64,000 nucleotides of DNA from Paraburkholderia caballeronis. GTDB lineage: Bacteria > Pseudomonadota > Gammaproteobacteria > Burkholderiales > Burkholderiaceae. Position numbers and translations under genes: made by a program. The stretch lies in assembly GCF_900104845.1 (NCBI RefSeq), contig NZ_FNSR01000002.1, forward strand, positions 930,001 through 994,000. The letters run 5' to 3'. The notes under the pieces were generated by a model. That model was not told the origin of the DNA. It ran no database searches and saw only the letters and a program-made list of their open reading frames with translations. Shown piece by piece: positions 50,501 to 59,970 of the stretch. How positions within the stretch are numbered: the first letter of the stretch is position 1; the number at the start of each line of letters is the position of its first letter.

Positions 50501-50728
50501 GGCACGATCCTCCAGAACGGTTTCGACGGCGCAACGCGCCGATGGATGAAGTCTGAAGGCAGAGGCCGTCGCGATAAACCGGCTGACGACGAATTGACTG
50601 TTCAGCCGCAATGGACAGTCGCACGAAATGATCGCGACGGCCGCCTGTCAGCATCGGGGCCGGGTTCTACTGGATAACGAACGATTCGCGGGCGGAGCTT
50701 GCGCGTACAGCTACGGCTCCGCGCGACG

Positions 50729-50755
50729 AAAAAAAGCCCGGTTTATTAACCGGGC
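50729..50755 (-). terminator. Intrinsic terminator of the zinc-ribbon-like gene
   Basis: Stem GCCCGGTT-TATT-AACCGGGC (50736-50755). On the minus strand it is followed by seven T residues (50735-50729), 90 bp after the stop of the gene at 50846-51097. Confidence 0.88.
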
Positions 50756-50845
50756 CGCGAGCGCGCCGGCAAGACGCGCCGCAAAATCCGGGGCCACGCC
50801 AAAGTCAGCGACGGCACCGGGACAGGGCCAGTGAGCGGCCTCGCG

Positions 50846-51097
50846 TCAAACGCGCATCGGCCGCGGGCGCGCATTCGCGCCGGTCGCATAGGTGATCCCG
50901 CAATCGTTGCAGGTGACAACGGCTTCATCGGCCGTCTCCGGCGCGGGGTCGCGCGGGCGCGCGCCGCGTGCGAACTCGATGCCCGCGCCGGCGCACGCGC
51001 CGGTCTCGACGAGCAGGTCCGCGGATCCGCATACGACACACGCTTCGTCGACGGCCATGCAGGTCGTCGCGGCGTTCAGGGTCAAGAATTCATTCAT
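50846..51097 (-). CDS. Small protein with two CxxC motifs (zinc-ribbon-like)
   Basis: 83 residues from the ATG ending at 51097. Two knuckles, ACVVCGSADLLVE and VTCNDCGITYATG, are about 40 residues apart, consistent with one four-Cys zinc site. Cys14 (TTCMAV) and Cys36 (GACAGAG) are extra. Followed by a clear terminator. No function is assigned; such proteins can be zinc-binding adaptors or DNA/RNA-binding factors. Confidence 0.68.
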   Translation of the reverse strand: MNEFLTLNAATTCMAVDEACVVCGSADLLVETGACAGAGIEFARGARPRDPAPETADEAVVTCNDCGITYATGANARPRPMRV

Positions 51098-51136
51098 CCG
51101 TTCAGGTTCCGATGGGATCGGCCGGCGCATCGTCCG

Positions 51137-52021
51137 TCACCGCCGGACCGCGACGGCCGGTTGCCCGGGTCCGTCACGCGCTTCCGCCGGTGCCGACGCG
51201 ATCGCGCCTTCGACGCGCGGCGCGGCGTCGCCGGGGGCCGCAGCGTTGGCGCTCGCCGCATCGTCGTTGTCGTTGTCGTTGTCGTCATCGTCGCCGTACG
51301 CAGGCAGTTTGCTGCCGCCGTCGATCAGATACGCGCGCCGCTGCGTATACGCGTCGCGCACGAAGCTGTATTTGTCGAGCGCCGCCTGTTCGAGCAGGTT
51401 CGTCGCGCCGAGCATGTCCGCGCGCGAACTGACGACGTTCGCGCCGTAGATCGGCACGCTCGCGCTCGCCGTCAGATACGTGGTCGGCGACGCCGCGCTC
51501 GAAACCACCCAGCCGCTCGCGTCGCGCACCGAACTCGGGCCGAACAGCGGCAGCACGAGATACGGGCCGGCCGGCACGCCGTAATGGCCGAGCGTCAACC
51601 CGAAGTCCTGCTGATGCTTCGGCAGCCCCGCCGCCGACGCCCAGTCGATCAGCCCGCCAAGGCCGAACGTCGTGTTGAACGCGACGCGCATCAGGTCCTC
51701 GGTTGCGTCGGTGACCTTCAGTTGCAGCAGGTCGTTCGCGAAGTTGCCGACGTCGCCGAGATTCGAGAACACGTTGCTGATCGCCTCGCGCAGCGGCTGC
51801 GGCGTGATCTTCGTGTAGCCGGTCGCAACCGGCTTCGCGACGTGCTGGTCGAGGCCCTCGTTGAACGAGAACACCGCGCGGTTCATCGGCTCGAACGGGT
51901 CGCCCGCGTGATGCTGCGGGGCGGACGCACAACCGGCCAGCGCGAGCAGCGAAGCGAGCGCGGCGGCGACCGCCGCGAACGGCCGGCGAATGGAAACCCG
52001 CTGCACGGGATTGCGTTGCAT
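51137..52021 (-). CDS. mlaA: MlaA (VacJ) outer-membrane lipoprotein
   Basis: 294 residues from the ATG ending at 52021; a TTG four codons upstream is possible. Lipobox LAGC with Cys31. Family blocks are DPFEPMNRAVFSFNEGLDQHVAKPVATGY, NVFSNLGDVGNFANDLLQLK, RVAFNTTFGLGGLIDWASAAGL, DFGLTLGHYGVPAGPYLVLPLFGPSSVRDASG. It removes mislocalised phospholipid from the outer leaflet, working with the MlaFEDB importer, and in other species sits on trimeric porins. The mlaFEDCB genes are not here. The C-terminal tail is unusual: an acidic Asp/Asn repeat then Ala-rich sequence. Confidence 0.93.
   Translation of the reverse strand: MQRNPVQRVSIRRPFAAVAAALASLLALAGCASAPQHHAGDPFEPMNRAVFSFNEGLDQHVAKPVATGYTKITPQPLREAISNVFSNLGDVGNFANDLLQLKVTDATEDLMRVAFNTTFGLGGLIDWASAAGLPKHQQDFGLTLGHYGVPAGPYLVLPLFGPSSVRDASGWVVSSAASPTTYLTASASVPIYGANVVSSRADMLGATNLLEQAALDKYSFVRDAYTQRRAYLIDGGSKLPAYGDDDDNDNDNDDAASANAAAPGDAAPRVEGAIASAPAEARDGPGQPAVAVRR
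51261..51293. repeat. Short tandem repeat inside mlaA
   Basis: Three consecutive GTCGTT hexamers flanked by further TCG triplets, encoding the run DDDDNDNDNDD in the MlaA tail. In-frame slippage here would change tail length without disrupting the gene. Confidence 0.7.
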
Positions 52022-52039
52022 ATGCACAGACAACCCCCG

Positions 52040-52225
52040 TTATGATTCGACGCGCGCGGCGACGACGACGGTGCTCGCCGCCGCGGCTTCCGCCGGCGAC
52101 TGCGCGGGCTGCGCGACGACACCGGCCTGCGCGGCCGGCTGCTGATGCTGAGACATCCTGTCGATCAGCGTCGGACCGCCGAGGAACGTCACGACGAAGC
52201 TGACCACGATTGCGGCGATAGCCAT
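52040..52225 (-). CDS. 61-residue single-TM protein upstream of mlaA
   Basis: ATG ending at 52225 preceded by GGAGAAACACAG. The first 20 residues form a hydrophobic helix (MAIAAIVVSFVVTFLGGPTL). The remainder is Gln/Ala/Pro-rich (QHQQPAAQAGVVAQPAQSPAEAAAAS). The stop is 18 bp before the mlaA ATG on the same strand, so the two are probably co-transcribed. Family not recognised. Confidence 0.65.
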   Translation of the reverse strand: MAIAAIVVSFVVTFLGGPTLIDRMSQHQQPAAQAGVVAQPAQSPAEAAAASTVVVAARVES

Positions 52226-52752
52226 CTGTGTTTCTCCATGACCGAGAACCCGGAACCACCGTCATTTCGAAACAGCTTCGGCAAGCGCCTGCGATGCGAC
52301 GTGGGACAGCAACGGGTGGGAACGCGCGGGCGGCTGGAAGAAACGCCCTGCGCAACGCGCGGACGGCCGGTTTCGGGGACGGCCAGCGCGAGCGGCAAGG
52401 GTAATGATTTCGCCGTGGGCGATAAAGCTCGCGGACTCGAAATCACTTATTGCGGCAGACGAACAATCGGATGACTAACGGATCGGCAAGAATGGCGAGC
52501 GCGGCCCGCTTCGGATATGGGCCGAAGGCCCGCGCGTGAGATACGGACGCGCGCCTGATCGCGGGGCTCCCTTTTACCGCGCGCGGCCGGCAAACGCAAG
52601 CCGATTGTCGCGCGGACGACTACAGACCGTCGCCGCCCGCCCGGTTTATTGGCGGCGCGCATTATCCGATACTGTCGTCCAGCGAAGAAGCGGCGCGTGT
52701 CGCCCCGCCCGCTTGCCGAAACGCCAACACCGCTTACCGTGACTCCAACACC
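52226..52752. other. Divergent intergenic region between the mlaA operon and chaC
   Basis: 527 bp with no supported gene. It must contain both promoters; no unambiguous hexamers or operator repeats were found. Confidence 0.4.
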
Positions 52753-53442
52753 ATGTCGATGCTGAATCGGGACGCTCTCTGCTCGGGCGCCTACCTCCGT
52801 AGCTTCGAATCGCTGCCGACCGGTCTTCTGTGGACCCAGGAGCGGATCGACCGCTCGCTCGCGCAGACGCTCGCCGCGCGGCCGGATGCCGGCGACGTGT
52901 GGGTGTTCGGCTACGGTTCGCTGATCTGGAATCCGCTCGCGGAGATCGAGCGGCGCGAGGCCGCGACGCTGCACGGCTGGCATCGCAGCTTCTGCATGAG
53001 CCTGATCGCCGGGCGCGGCAGTCCCGAGCGTCCGGGCCGCATGCTGTCGCTCGAACCGGGCGGGCTCACGCAGGGCGTCGCGCTGAAACTGCCGGAAATG
53101 AAGCTCGAACACGAACTGCGGATCCTGTGGACGCGCGAGATGGTGACCGGCGCGTACCGGCCGATCTGGTCGAAGGCGCAGCTTGCGGACGGCAGCGCCA
53201 TCACCGTCATCGTGTTCGTGTCCGAGCCGGCGCACGTCCACCATTGCGAGGACAGCAGCGCCGCGTGCATCGCGCCGATGATCGTCGGCGCGTCCGGGAT
53301 GCTCGGCAGCAACGCCGAATACGTGTTCCGCTTGCAGGCGTCGCTCGCCGGATTCGGAATGAACGACGCCTACGTCGACGAGCTGGCCGCGCAGCTTCGC
53401 CGGCTTCAGCAGGCCTCCGAACAACCCGCCGGCGGCGACTGA
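52753..53442 (+). CDS. chaC: ChaC-family gamma-glutamylcyclotransferase
   Basis: 229 residues. The cyclotransferase signature is VWVFGYGSLIWNP (49-61), followed by LHGWHRSFCMSL, RGSPERPGRMLSLEPGG, and the catalytic-Glu helix RILWTREMVTGAYRPIW with Glu129 as the likely general base. ChaC enzymes cleave glutathione to 5-oxoproline and Cys-Gly in the cytosol. The length matches bacterial ChaC. Monocistronic by position. Confidence 0.93.
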   Translation: MSMLNRDALCSGAYLRSFESLPTGLLWTQERIDRSLAQTLAARPDAGDVWVFGYGSLIWNPLAEIERREAATLHGWHRSFCMSLIAGRGSPERPGRMLSLEPGGLTQGVALKLPEMKLEHELRILWTREMVTGAYRPIWSKAQLADGSAITVIVFVSEPAHVHHCEDSSAACIAPMIVGASGMLGSNAEYVFRLQASLAGFGMNDAYVDELAAQLRRLQQASEQPAGGD

Positions 53443-53489
53443 GCGCCGGCACGCATCGCCGCCCTTCCTTCACCACAGCAAAACAAAAC

Positions 53490-53515
53490 GCGCATCGGAC
53501 TCGCATCCGATGCGC
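53490..53515 (-). terminator. Intrinsic terminator of the second porin gene
   Basis: 10-bp stem GCGCATCGGA / TCCGATGCGC with a 6-nt loop. On the minus strand it is followed by GTTTTGTTTT, 52 bp after the porin stop. It also lies 47 bp after chaC, but on that strand there is no T-run. Confidence 0.82.
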
Positions 53516-53567
53516 GCCTCCATCGCGAAATGCCGGACAACCACGTCCGGCGCACGTCCCGCGTGGT

Positions 53568-54734
53568 TCAGAAGCGGTGACGCAGCCCGACCGTCGCGGC
53601 CACCTGGTTCTGCGTCGACGACGGTCCGATCGTGTTGATCGCCGCGACGTTCGACGCCACTGAGCCGTCGTCGTTCAGCCCGAGCGAGCCGGTCGCGTGC
53701 TGGTACACGCCGGCGAGATACACGTCGGTGCGGCGGCTCAGCGAATAGTCGACGGCCAGCATCCCGGTATGCCACTTCGGTCTGCCGCTGCTCGGCATGC
53801 CGCTCGTCTTGCCGTCCGAGAACGTGTACGAACCAAGCAGGGCGAGCGCCGGCGTCAGGCTGTACGTGCCGTTGATTTCGTAGTTGTTGATGTTCATCCC
53901 GAGCCCGCTCGTGATCGACGGCGAGATGCCGCCGCTCGCGATGCCCGCGAGGTTGAAGAACTGCGAGCGCGTCCACACGAGGCCGACCTTGAACGGTCCG
54001 TACGTGTAGTTGCCGCCGACGCCGTAGGTGCGCTGGGTCGCCGCGACGATGTTCGCGTTCGCGGCCGACAGCGAGCCGTTCGGATTGAACGTCGTGTTCG
54101 GGTCGTTGTTCAGTTGCAGGTAGCCGGCTGCGAGACTGAACGGCCCGTTGCCGTACGACACGCCGACGCTCCACGAGCGGTTGTTCGCGAACTCTCCCGA
54201 GTTGCTGAAACCGTACAGGCCGCCGAACTGGAAGCCGGAGTAGTTCGGGCTCGCGTACTTGATCGTGTTGCGCAGCGAGTACGTCGCGGCAAGGTTGTCG
54301 TTGTCGTACGGGTGGCCCGCGAGATTGTTGCCGAAGCCCTGACCGGCCGCCGCCAGCGGCGACAGATAGTCGACCACCGAGTCGTACTGGCGGCCCAATG
54401 TCAGCGCGCCGTATTGGTTGCTCTGCAACCCGACGAAAGCCTGGCGGCTGAACAGCGCGCCGTCGTTCGCGAGCGCGCCGTTGTTCAGGTTGAAGCCGCT
54501 CTCCAACGTGAAGATCGCCTTCAGCCCGCCGCCGAGGTCCTCTGCGCCGCGCAGGCCGAAGTACGTGCTGGATATCGCGCTCGTGCTCTGCAGCCACGCA
54601 TGGCCGCCCTGCACGTTGTTCACAAAAGCAATGCCGGCGTCGAGGGAACCGTACAGCGTGACGCTGCTCTGCGCGTGAGCCGCCGTGGCGGCAAAAAGGC
54701 CGATGACGCCTGCGGCCAAAAGGTTCTTTCTCAT
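53568..54734 (-). CDS. Outer-membrane general porin (second paralogue)
   Basis: 388 residues; AGGAG lies 10 bases before the ATG. Signal peptide MRKNLLAAGVIGLFAATAAHA, mature start QSSVTLYGSLDAGIAFVNNV. Shared porin blocks are STYFGLRGAEDLGGGLKAIFTLESGF, LFSRQAFVGLQSNQYGALTLGRQYDSVVDYL and a terminal aromatic (GLRHRF). It differs from the 20,574-21,731 porin mainly in loop segments. It lies beside the mhp operon with the same orientation but is separated by 921 bp. Confidence 0.93.
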   Translation of the reverse strand: MRKNLLAAGVIGLFAATAAHAQSSVTLYGSLDAGIAFVNNVQGGHAWLQSTSAISSTYFGLRGAEDLGGGLKAIFTLESGFNLNNGALANDGALFSRQAFVGLQSNQYGALTLGRQYDSVVDYLSPLAAAGQGFGNNLAGHPYDNDNLAATYSLRNTIKYASPNYSGFQFGGLYGFSNSGEFANNRSWSVGVSYGNGPFSLAAGYLQLNNDPNTTFNPNGSLSAANANIVAATQRTYGVGGNYTYGPFKVGLVWTRSQFFNLAGIASGGISPSITSGLGMNINNYEINGTYSLTPALALLGSYTFSDGKTSGMPSSGRPKWHTGMLAVDYSLSRRTDVYLAGVYQHATGSLGLNDDGSVASNVAAINTIGPSSTQNQVAATVGLRHRF

Positions 54735-55655
54735 GCTTTATGACTCCTGGACAGTACCCGAGAATTGCGTCCCGATATCCGCCGCCTGTACTGCCGCGGC
54801 GCCGTGGCTTCCTCTCGTCGCATCAACCGGTTCTTGTCGTGTCGAACCGTTGCGGCCGCCTCCCCGGCCGATGCCCCTTATCGTCTCCGTTTCGTTGTCT
54901 GCCGTCCTGCGACCTGAACGCGCTGCCCTCGCGCATTCGCGAAAGCCGGTCGTCATCGATGCTGTCTGTCGTATTGTCCCGCCTGCGCCGCGCGCGCCTG
55001 CGGCCCGGAAAACCGGATTGCGCCGCTACCCGCGGCATTGGCCGCCGGGAAAGCCGCTGTCGAATCAATCCGGTACGGCATTCGCTTCATGTTCTCTCCT
55101 CATATTCGAACCGAGGCAAAAAAGCATGAAGAACGCCCTGATGCGAACGGGAAAACCGCTAATGCGCGATTTGTCGCCGGCTTCGGCCGGCGCGGCGCGC
55201 ATCGAATTCCCGTTCACGACATTCTAGAAGGCGTCCATTTAACTTCAAGCGCCGCGTCCGGCCGCCGCAGGCCGCCAGCGCGATCACAGGCCGCCAGTGT
55301 AGTCCTCCGGATTCACGACGGCGCGTAACGTGGCCGGAATTGTTGGATTAAAAACACAGATTCGCCGGCAACAATGATGGCATTTCAATTTGCAGCAAAT
55401 TCCGCATCAATTTGAATGGCAATTGTCTGGCCGTTCAAAGGAATTAAGTGCCAATTCGAAAGCGTGATATGCGCGGCGGATTATCAAGGGGTTTAATTCG
55501 AGGTATGCAAACTATCGGTCATCGGGAATGACCTGACGCAGGCCCGCATTGCGCGGCTGCGGTCGCGGCGGACGTTTCCGTACGTGTCACATCGCCGCGC
55601 GGGACTGGCGACGGCCCGGCGGACGGCAGACGCCGCCCGCCGGGCCGGGTCGCTA
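54735..55655. other. Long leader/intergenic region between mhpC and the porin gene
   Basis: 921 bp, the longest gap near the right end apart from that at 9 kb. No supported gene. The part from 55,330 to 55,500 is AT-rich, which fits a porin promoter and regulatory region. A porin-controlling antisense or upstream small RNA is possible but nothing was recognised. A candidate terminator of the mhp operon is at 55613-55646. Confidence 0.45.
55613..55646 (-). terminator. Stem-loop at the end of the mhp operon
   Basis: 10-bp arms GGCCCGGCGG (55613-55622) and CCGCCGGGCC (55637-55646), nine bases after the mhpC stop. No T-run follows, so termination efficiency is uncertain. Confidence 0.5.
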
Positions 55656-56525
55656 TCAATGCTGGAGGAAGTCGAGCACCATCCGGTTGAACGCATCCGC
55701 GTGCTCCCACTGCGCCCAGTGACCGCAGCGGTTGAACACGTGCAGTTGCGCGTTCTGCATGCCGGCGATCAGCCGCAGGCCGATGTCCATCGGCACGAAA
55801 CGGTCGTCGCGGCCCCAGATCACGAGCGCCGGCGCGGCGATCTCGCCGAGGCGCGGGCCGTAGTCGGTGAACTGCTTCGGATTCGCCGCGAGGCTCTTCA
55901 CGAAGTTCTCCAGGTGATCGCGGCGCGCAAGCATGTTGTCGAGGCGCGTCTGCATCAGGTCCTCGGTCAGCGAGCTGGAGTCGTACACGAACACGCTCAT
56001 CATCCGCTTCAGGTTCTCGATCGTCGGATCGCGGTACAGCCCTTGCAGCAGCTTGATCCCTTCGGTCGGCATCGGCACGAACTGGCTCGGGCCGCCGGTG
56101 CCGCCGCCCATCAGCACCAGCTTGCCGACGCGCTGCGGGTTCGCGAGCGCGAACGCGACCGCGCTATGGCCGCCCATCGAATTGCCGAGGATATGCACGC
56201 GCGGAATGTCGAGCGCATCGACGAGGCTCTTCAGCACGCGGCCGTTCAGCTCCGAGCGCGAACTCGTGCAGACGATCGGATCGCTCTTGCTCCAGCCCGG
56301 GCAGTCCATCAGGATCACGCGGTAGCCAGCCGCGACGAGCGGCTCGATGTTGCGGTTGAAGTTCGCCCAGCCGCTCGCGCCCGGCCCCGAGCCGTGCAGC
56401 ATCACGACCGTCTCGGCGCCCGCGCCCGCGTCGTTGTAGTGGATCTTCAGTTCGACGTCGCCGTCCTTCACCGTCAAGAACCGGCTCGTCGATGCTTCCG
56501 TAATCGCCTGTGCAGTCGCAGTCAT
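55656..56525 (-). CDS. mhpC: 2-hydroxy-6-oxonona-2,4-dienedioate hydrolase MhpC
   Basis: 289 residues, alpha/beta-hydrolase. The oxyanion region is [17 protein letters not shown]. The nucleophile elbow GNSMGG has Ser116, the acid is Asp240/241 in WGRDDRFVP, and His269 lies in RCGHWAQWE. It hydrolyses the meta-cleavage ring-fission product to 2-hydroxypenta-2,4-dienoate plus succinate. It is the last gene of the operon here, 60 bp after the transporter gene, whereas in E. coli mhpC follows mhpB. Confidence 0.94.
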   Translation of the reverse strand: MTATAQAITEASTSRFLTVKDGDVELKIHYNDAGAGAETVVMLHGSGPGASGWANFNRNIEPLVAAGYRVILMDCPGWSKSDPIVCTSSRSELNGRVLKSLVDALDIPRVHILGNSMGGHSAVAFALANPQRVGKLVLMGGGTGGPSQFVPMPTEGIKLLQGLYRDPTIENLKRMMSVFVYDSSSLTEDLMQTRLDNMLARRDHLENFVKSLAANPKQFTDYGPRLGEIAAPALVIWGRDDRFVPMDIGLRLIAGMQNAQLHVFNRCGHWAQWEHADAFNRMVLDFLQH

Positions 56526-56585
56526 GATGACCTTCCTGTTTTCCAGAAACCGTTATGGAAGGAGCGCGCGCCCCTTCCGCCAAAT

Positions 56586-57854
56586 TCAGATGCCGCGCGT
56601 GTCGAACACCGCGTCGCCGTCGCGGCGGCGCGACGCGAACGCGCCGACCACCGTCAACGCTGCGAGCGCCGCGATCACGATCAGCGGAATGCTCGCCGCG
56701 ACCAGCATCGATGCGCTCTGCCCGAGCGCGAACAGTTGCCCGGCGACGAGCGGCCCCAAGATCGAGCCGAGCCGCCCGACCGCGACCGCCGCGCCGACGC
56801 CGGTGCCGCGCACCTCGGTCGGATACGCGTGGCCCGCGAGCGCGTACAGCACCGACTGCCCGCCGACGAGGAACAACCCGCACAGCAGGCCGCCGACCGC
56901 CATCGACGTCGCGCCGGCCGAGCCGGCGAGCGCCCCGAGCGCGAGCGCGATCCCGACGTACATCCCGACCACCGTGCCGCGCCGCCCGAAGCGGTCCATC
57001 ACGTTCGCGATGCCGATCGCGCCGATGCCGCCGCCGATGTTGAACATCATCAGCACGACGCCGGCCTGCGTATGCGACAACCCGCGCGACAGCACCATCG
57101 ACGGCAGCCAGTTCATCAGGAAATACAGCACGATCAGCGTGCCGAGATAACTGACCCACAACGCGAGGGTCGTGCGCGCGCGGCCGTGACGCCACAGCGC
57201 GTCGGCGACGCCCGGCGTCGCGGCCAGCGAGCCGGACGCCGACCTCGTCTCGACGAACTGCTCGGACTCGCGCAGGAAGATCGCGAGCAGCGGCACCATC
57301 AGCAGCGGACCGAAGCCGCCGACGTAGAACACGTGCCGCCAGCCGCCCGCGTCCGTGCTGACGATGCCGATCACCGCCGCGAGCGCCGCGCCGAACGGCA
57401 TCCCGCAGTACATCGCGCCGACCGCGGTGCCGCGCTGATGCGCGGGCGCGGCTTCCGAGCACAGCGCGATCAGGTTCGGCATCGCCGCGCCGAGGCCCAG
57501 GCCCGTCAGCAAACGCGCGACGAGCAGGCTTTCGAAGCTCCACACCTGCGTCGTCGCGAGCGAGAACACGCCGAACAGCGCGACCGACACCATCAGCACG
57601 CGCTTGCGGCCGAACCAGTCGGCGAAGCGTCCGCCGAGCGCCGCGCCGGGCAACAGCCCGATCGCGCCCGCGCTGAACGCCCAGCCCATCTGCGCGACCG
57701 CGAGCGAAAACTCCTTCGCCATGCGCGGCCCGGCGACGCCCGCCGATTGCAGGTCCAGCCCCTCCAGCAACGCGATCGCAAGGCACAGCCCGATCGTGCT
57801 GATCCCTCTCTTCGCGCCGGCTGTTTCCGCGCGACCCGTCCGTGACGTGTTCAT
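56586..57854 (-). CDS. mhpT: MFS 3-hydroxyphenylpropionate transporter MhpT
   Basis: 422 residues from the ATG ending at 57854, with GGAGACTTTTG upstream; the adjacent TTG is less likely. Twelve-TM MFS with the aromatic-acid:H+ symporter opening LCLAIALLEGLDLQSAGVAGPRMAKEF and the loop 2-3 motif GGRFADWFGRKRVLM. It should import 3-(3-hydroxyphenyl)propionate across the inner membrane. It is embedded in the operon between mhpE and mhpC. Confidence 0.92.
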   Translation of the reverse strand: MNTSRTGRAETAGAKRGISTIGLCLAIALLEGLDLQSAGVAGPRMAKEFSLAVAQMGWAFSAGAIGLLPGAALGGRFADWFGRKRVLMVSVALFGVFSLATTQVWSFESLLVARLLTGLGLGAAMPNLIALCSEAAPAHQRGTAVGAMYCGMPFGAALAAVIGIVSTDAGGWRHVFYVGGFGPLLMVPLLAIFLRESEQFVETRSASGSLAATPGVADALWRHGRARTTLALWVSYLGTLIVLYFLMNWLPSMVLSRGLSHTQAGVVLMMFNIGGGIGAIGIANVMDRFGRRGTVVGMYVGIALALGALAGSAGATSMAVGGLLCGLFLVGGQSVLYALAGHAYPTEVRGTGVGAAVAVGRLGSILGPLVAGQLFALGQSASMLVAASIPLIVIAALAALTVVGAFASRRRDGDAVFDTRGI

Positions 57855-57969
57855 CAAAAGTCTCCGATTTATCCTGAATGAGCCGCTCTTGCCGGCGGCT
57901 GTCGTGTGTCGCGCAGCGGCGGACGCCGAAGCGTCCGGCCGCTGCGCGCCTGGTTTTTTACTGCCGGGT

Positions 57970-59010
57970 TTATTGCTGTGCGGCTTCCGTCCGTTTCTTC
58001 AAATCGAGCGCGACGTCGACGATCATGTCCTCCTGGCCGCCGACCATCCGGCGCTTACCCAGTTCGACGAGAATGTCCACCGTCTTGAGGCCGTACTTCT
58101 TCGCCGCCACCTCCGAGTGCCGCAGGAAGCTCGAATACACGCCCGCATAACCGAGCGCCAGCGTCTCGCGATCCACCCGCACCGGCCGGTCCTGCAACGG
58201 ACGCACGATGTCGTCGGCCGCGTCCATCAGCGTGTACAGATCGGTGCCGTGATTCCAGCCGAGGCGTTCCGCCGCCGCGATGAACACTTCGAGCGGCGCG
58301 TTGCCCGCGCCCGCGCCCATCCCCGCCAGCGACGCGTCGATCCGGTCGCAACCCTCTTCCACCGCGACGATCGAGTTCGCCACGCCCAGCGACAGGTTGT
58401 GGTGCGCGTGCATGCCGGTTTCAGTCTCGGGCTTGAGCACGCTCTTGAACGCGCGGAACCGGTCGCGCACGTCGTTCATGTTCAGCGCGCCGCCCGAGTC
58501 CACCACGTAGATGCAGGTCGCGCCGTAGCTCTCCATCTTCTTCGCCTCGACCGCCAGCTTCTCCGGCGTCGTCATGTGGCTCATCATCAGGAAACCGACG
58601 GTATCCATCCCGAGTTCGCGCGCGTACTCGATGTGCTGCTTCGAGATGTCCGCCTCGGTGCAGTGCGTCGCCACCCGCACCACGCGCGCGCCCGCGTCGT
58701 ACGCGGCCTTCAGATCGTGGATCGTGCCGATGCCCGGCAGCAGCAGCGTCGCGATCTTCGCGTGCTTCACCACGTCGGCCACCGCGCCGATCCATTCCAG
58801 GTCGCTGTGCGCGCCAAAGCCGTAGTTGAAGCTCGACCCCTGCAGGCCGTCGCCATGCGCGACCTCGATGCTGTCCACCTTCGCGGCGTCGAGCGCGCGC
58901 GCGATGTCCTGCACGTTCTTGATCGAATACTGGTGGCGGATCGCGTGGCTGCCGTCGCGCAGCGTCACGTCGGAGATGTACAGCTTCTTGTTAGTGGCAG
59001 TGGTGGTCAT
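57970..59010 (-). CDS. mhpE: 4-hydroxy-2-oxovalerate aldolase MhpE
   Basis: 346 residues. DmpG/MhpE signature: [21 protein letters not shown] with Arg18 and Asp19, and metal-binding His residues in [16 protein letters not shown]-terminal communication domain follows. It cleaves 4-hydroxy-2-oxopentanoate to pyruvate and acetaldehyde and channels acetaldehyde to MhpF. Its ATG overlaps the mhpF stop by 4 bp (ATGA), consistent with a complex made in fixed ratio. Confidence 0.96.
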   Translation of the reverse strand: MTTTATNKKLYISDVTLRDGSHAIRHQYSIKNVQDIARALDAAKVDSIEVAHGDGLQGSSFNYGFGAHSDLEWIGAVADVVKHAKIATLLLPGIGTIHDLKAAYDAGARVVRVATHCTEADISKQHIEYARELGMDTVGFLMMSHMTTPEKLAVEAKKMESYGATCIYVVDSGGALNMNDVRDRFRAFKSVLKPETETGMHAHHNLSLGVANSIVAVEEGCDRIDASLAGMGAGAGNAPLEVFIAAAERLGWNHGTDLYTLMDAADDIVRPLQDRPVRVDRETLALGYAGVYSSFLRHSEVAAKKYGLKTVDILVELGKRRMVGGQEDMIVDVALDLKKRTEAAQQ

Positions 59011-59957
59011 GCGTGCGCTCCCTGAAGCAGCGACTGCGCCATGCGTTCGGCAGTCGCGAGCGCGGCGGAAGTCATGATGTCGAGATTGCCGGCATACGCC
59101 GGCAGGTAATGGGCCGCGCCCTCCACTTCGATGAACACCGACGTCTTCAGCCCGCTGAAGCGGCCAAGGCCCGGCACGTTCAGCGGCACATTCGCCGGAA
59201 TCTCGTCGAACTGCACCTTCTGCTTCAGGCGATAACCCGGCACGTACGCGTTCACCGCGCGCACCGTTTCCTCGATCGACGCCTCGATGCGGTCGAGGTC
59301 CGCGAGGTCGGACAGCGTATAGACGGTGTCGCGCATCATCACCGGCGGCTCGGCCGGGTTCAGCACGATGATCGCCTTGCCCTTGACCGCGCCGCCGACC
59401 ACCTCGATCGCCTTCGACGTGGTCTCGGTGAACTCGTCGATGTTCGCGCGCGTGCCCGGTCCCGCCGACTTGCTGCTGATCGACGCGACGATCTCGCCGT
59501 AGTGGACCTTCGCGACCTTCGACACCGCCGCGACCACCGGAATCGTCGCCTGGCCGCCGCAGGTGACCATGTTCACGTTCAGCGCATCCAGCTGCGCGGC
59601 CAGGTTCACGACCGGCACGCAGTACGGGCCGATCGCGGCCGGCGTCAGGTCGATCACGCGGATGCCGGGCTTGAGCGTGCGCAGGAACGCGTCGTTCTTC
59701 ACGTGCGCGCCCGCCGAAGTCGCGTCGAACACGAAGTCGATGTCGCCGAACACCGGCAGGCGCGTCAACCCTTCGACGCCCTCGTGGGTGGTGGCGACGC
59801 CGAGGCGCGCGGCGCGCGCGAGGCCGTCGGACGCCGGGTCGATGCCGACCATCGCGCCCATTTCGAGGTGTTTGGCGTTGCGCAGGATCTTGATCATCAG
59901 GTCGGTGCCGATGTTGCCCGAGCCGATGATCGCCGCCTTCAGTTTTTCGGAAGCCAT
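59007..59957 (-). CDS. mhpF: Acylating acetaldehyde dehydrogenase MhpF
   Basis: 316 residues. NAD-binding [18 protein letters not shown] (8-25) and catalytic Cys133 in [14 protein letters not shown]. It oxidises acetaldehyde to acetyl-CoA using CoA and NAD, in complex with MhpE. Length equals that of E. coli MhpF. It starts 13 bp after the mhpD stop. Confidence 0.96.
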   Translation of the reverse strand: MASEKLKAAIIGSGNIGTDLMIKILRNAKHLEMGAMVGIDPASDGLARAARLGVATTHEGVEGLTRLPVFGDIDFVFDATSAGAHVKNDAFLRTLKPGIRVIDLTPAAIGPYCVPVVNLAAQLDALNVNMVTCGGQATIPVVAAVSKVAKVHYGEIVASISSKSAGPGTRANIDEFTETTSKAIEVVGGAVKGKAIIVLNPAEPPVMMRDTVYTLSDLADLDRIEASIEETVRAVNAYVPGYRLKQKVQFDEIPANVPLNVPGLGRFSGLKTSVFIEVEGAAHYLPAYAGNLDIMTSAALATAERMAQSLLQGAHA

Positions 59958-59970
59958 GTGTGTTTTCCCT

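Noticed and set aside
54685..55227. 180-residue plus frame upstream of the porin gene
   Set aside because: Begins inside the porin signal sequence on the opposite strand and has no domain or ribosome site.
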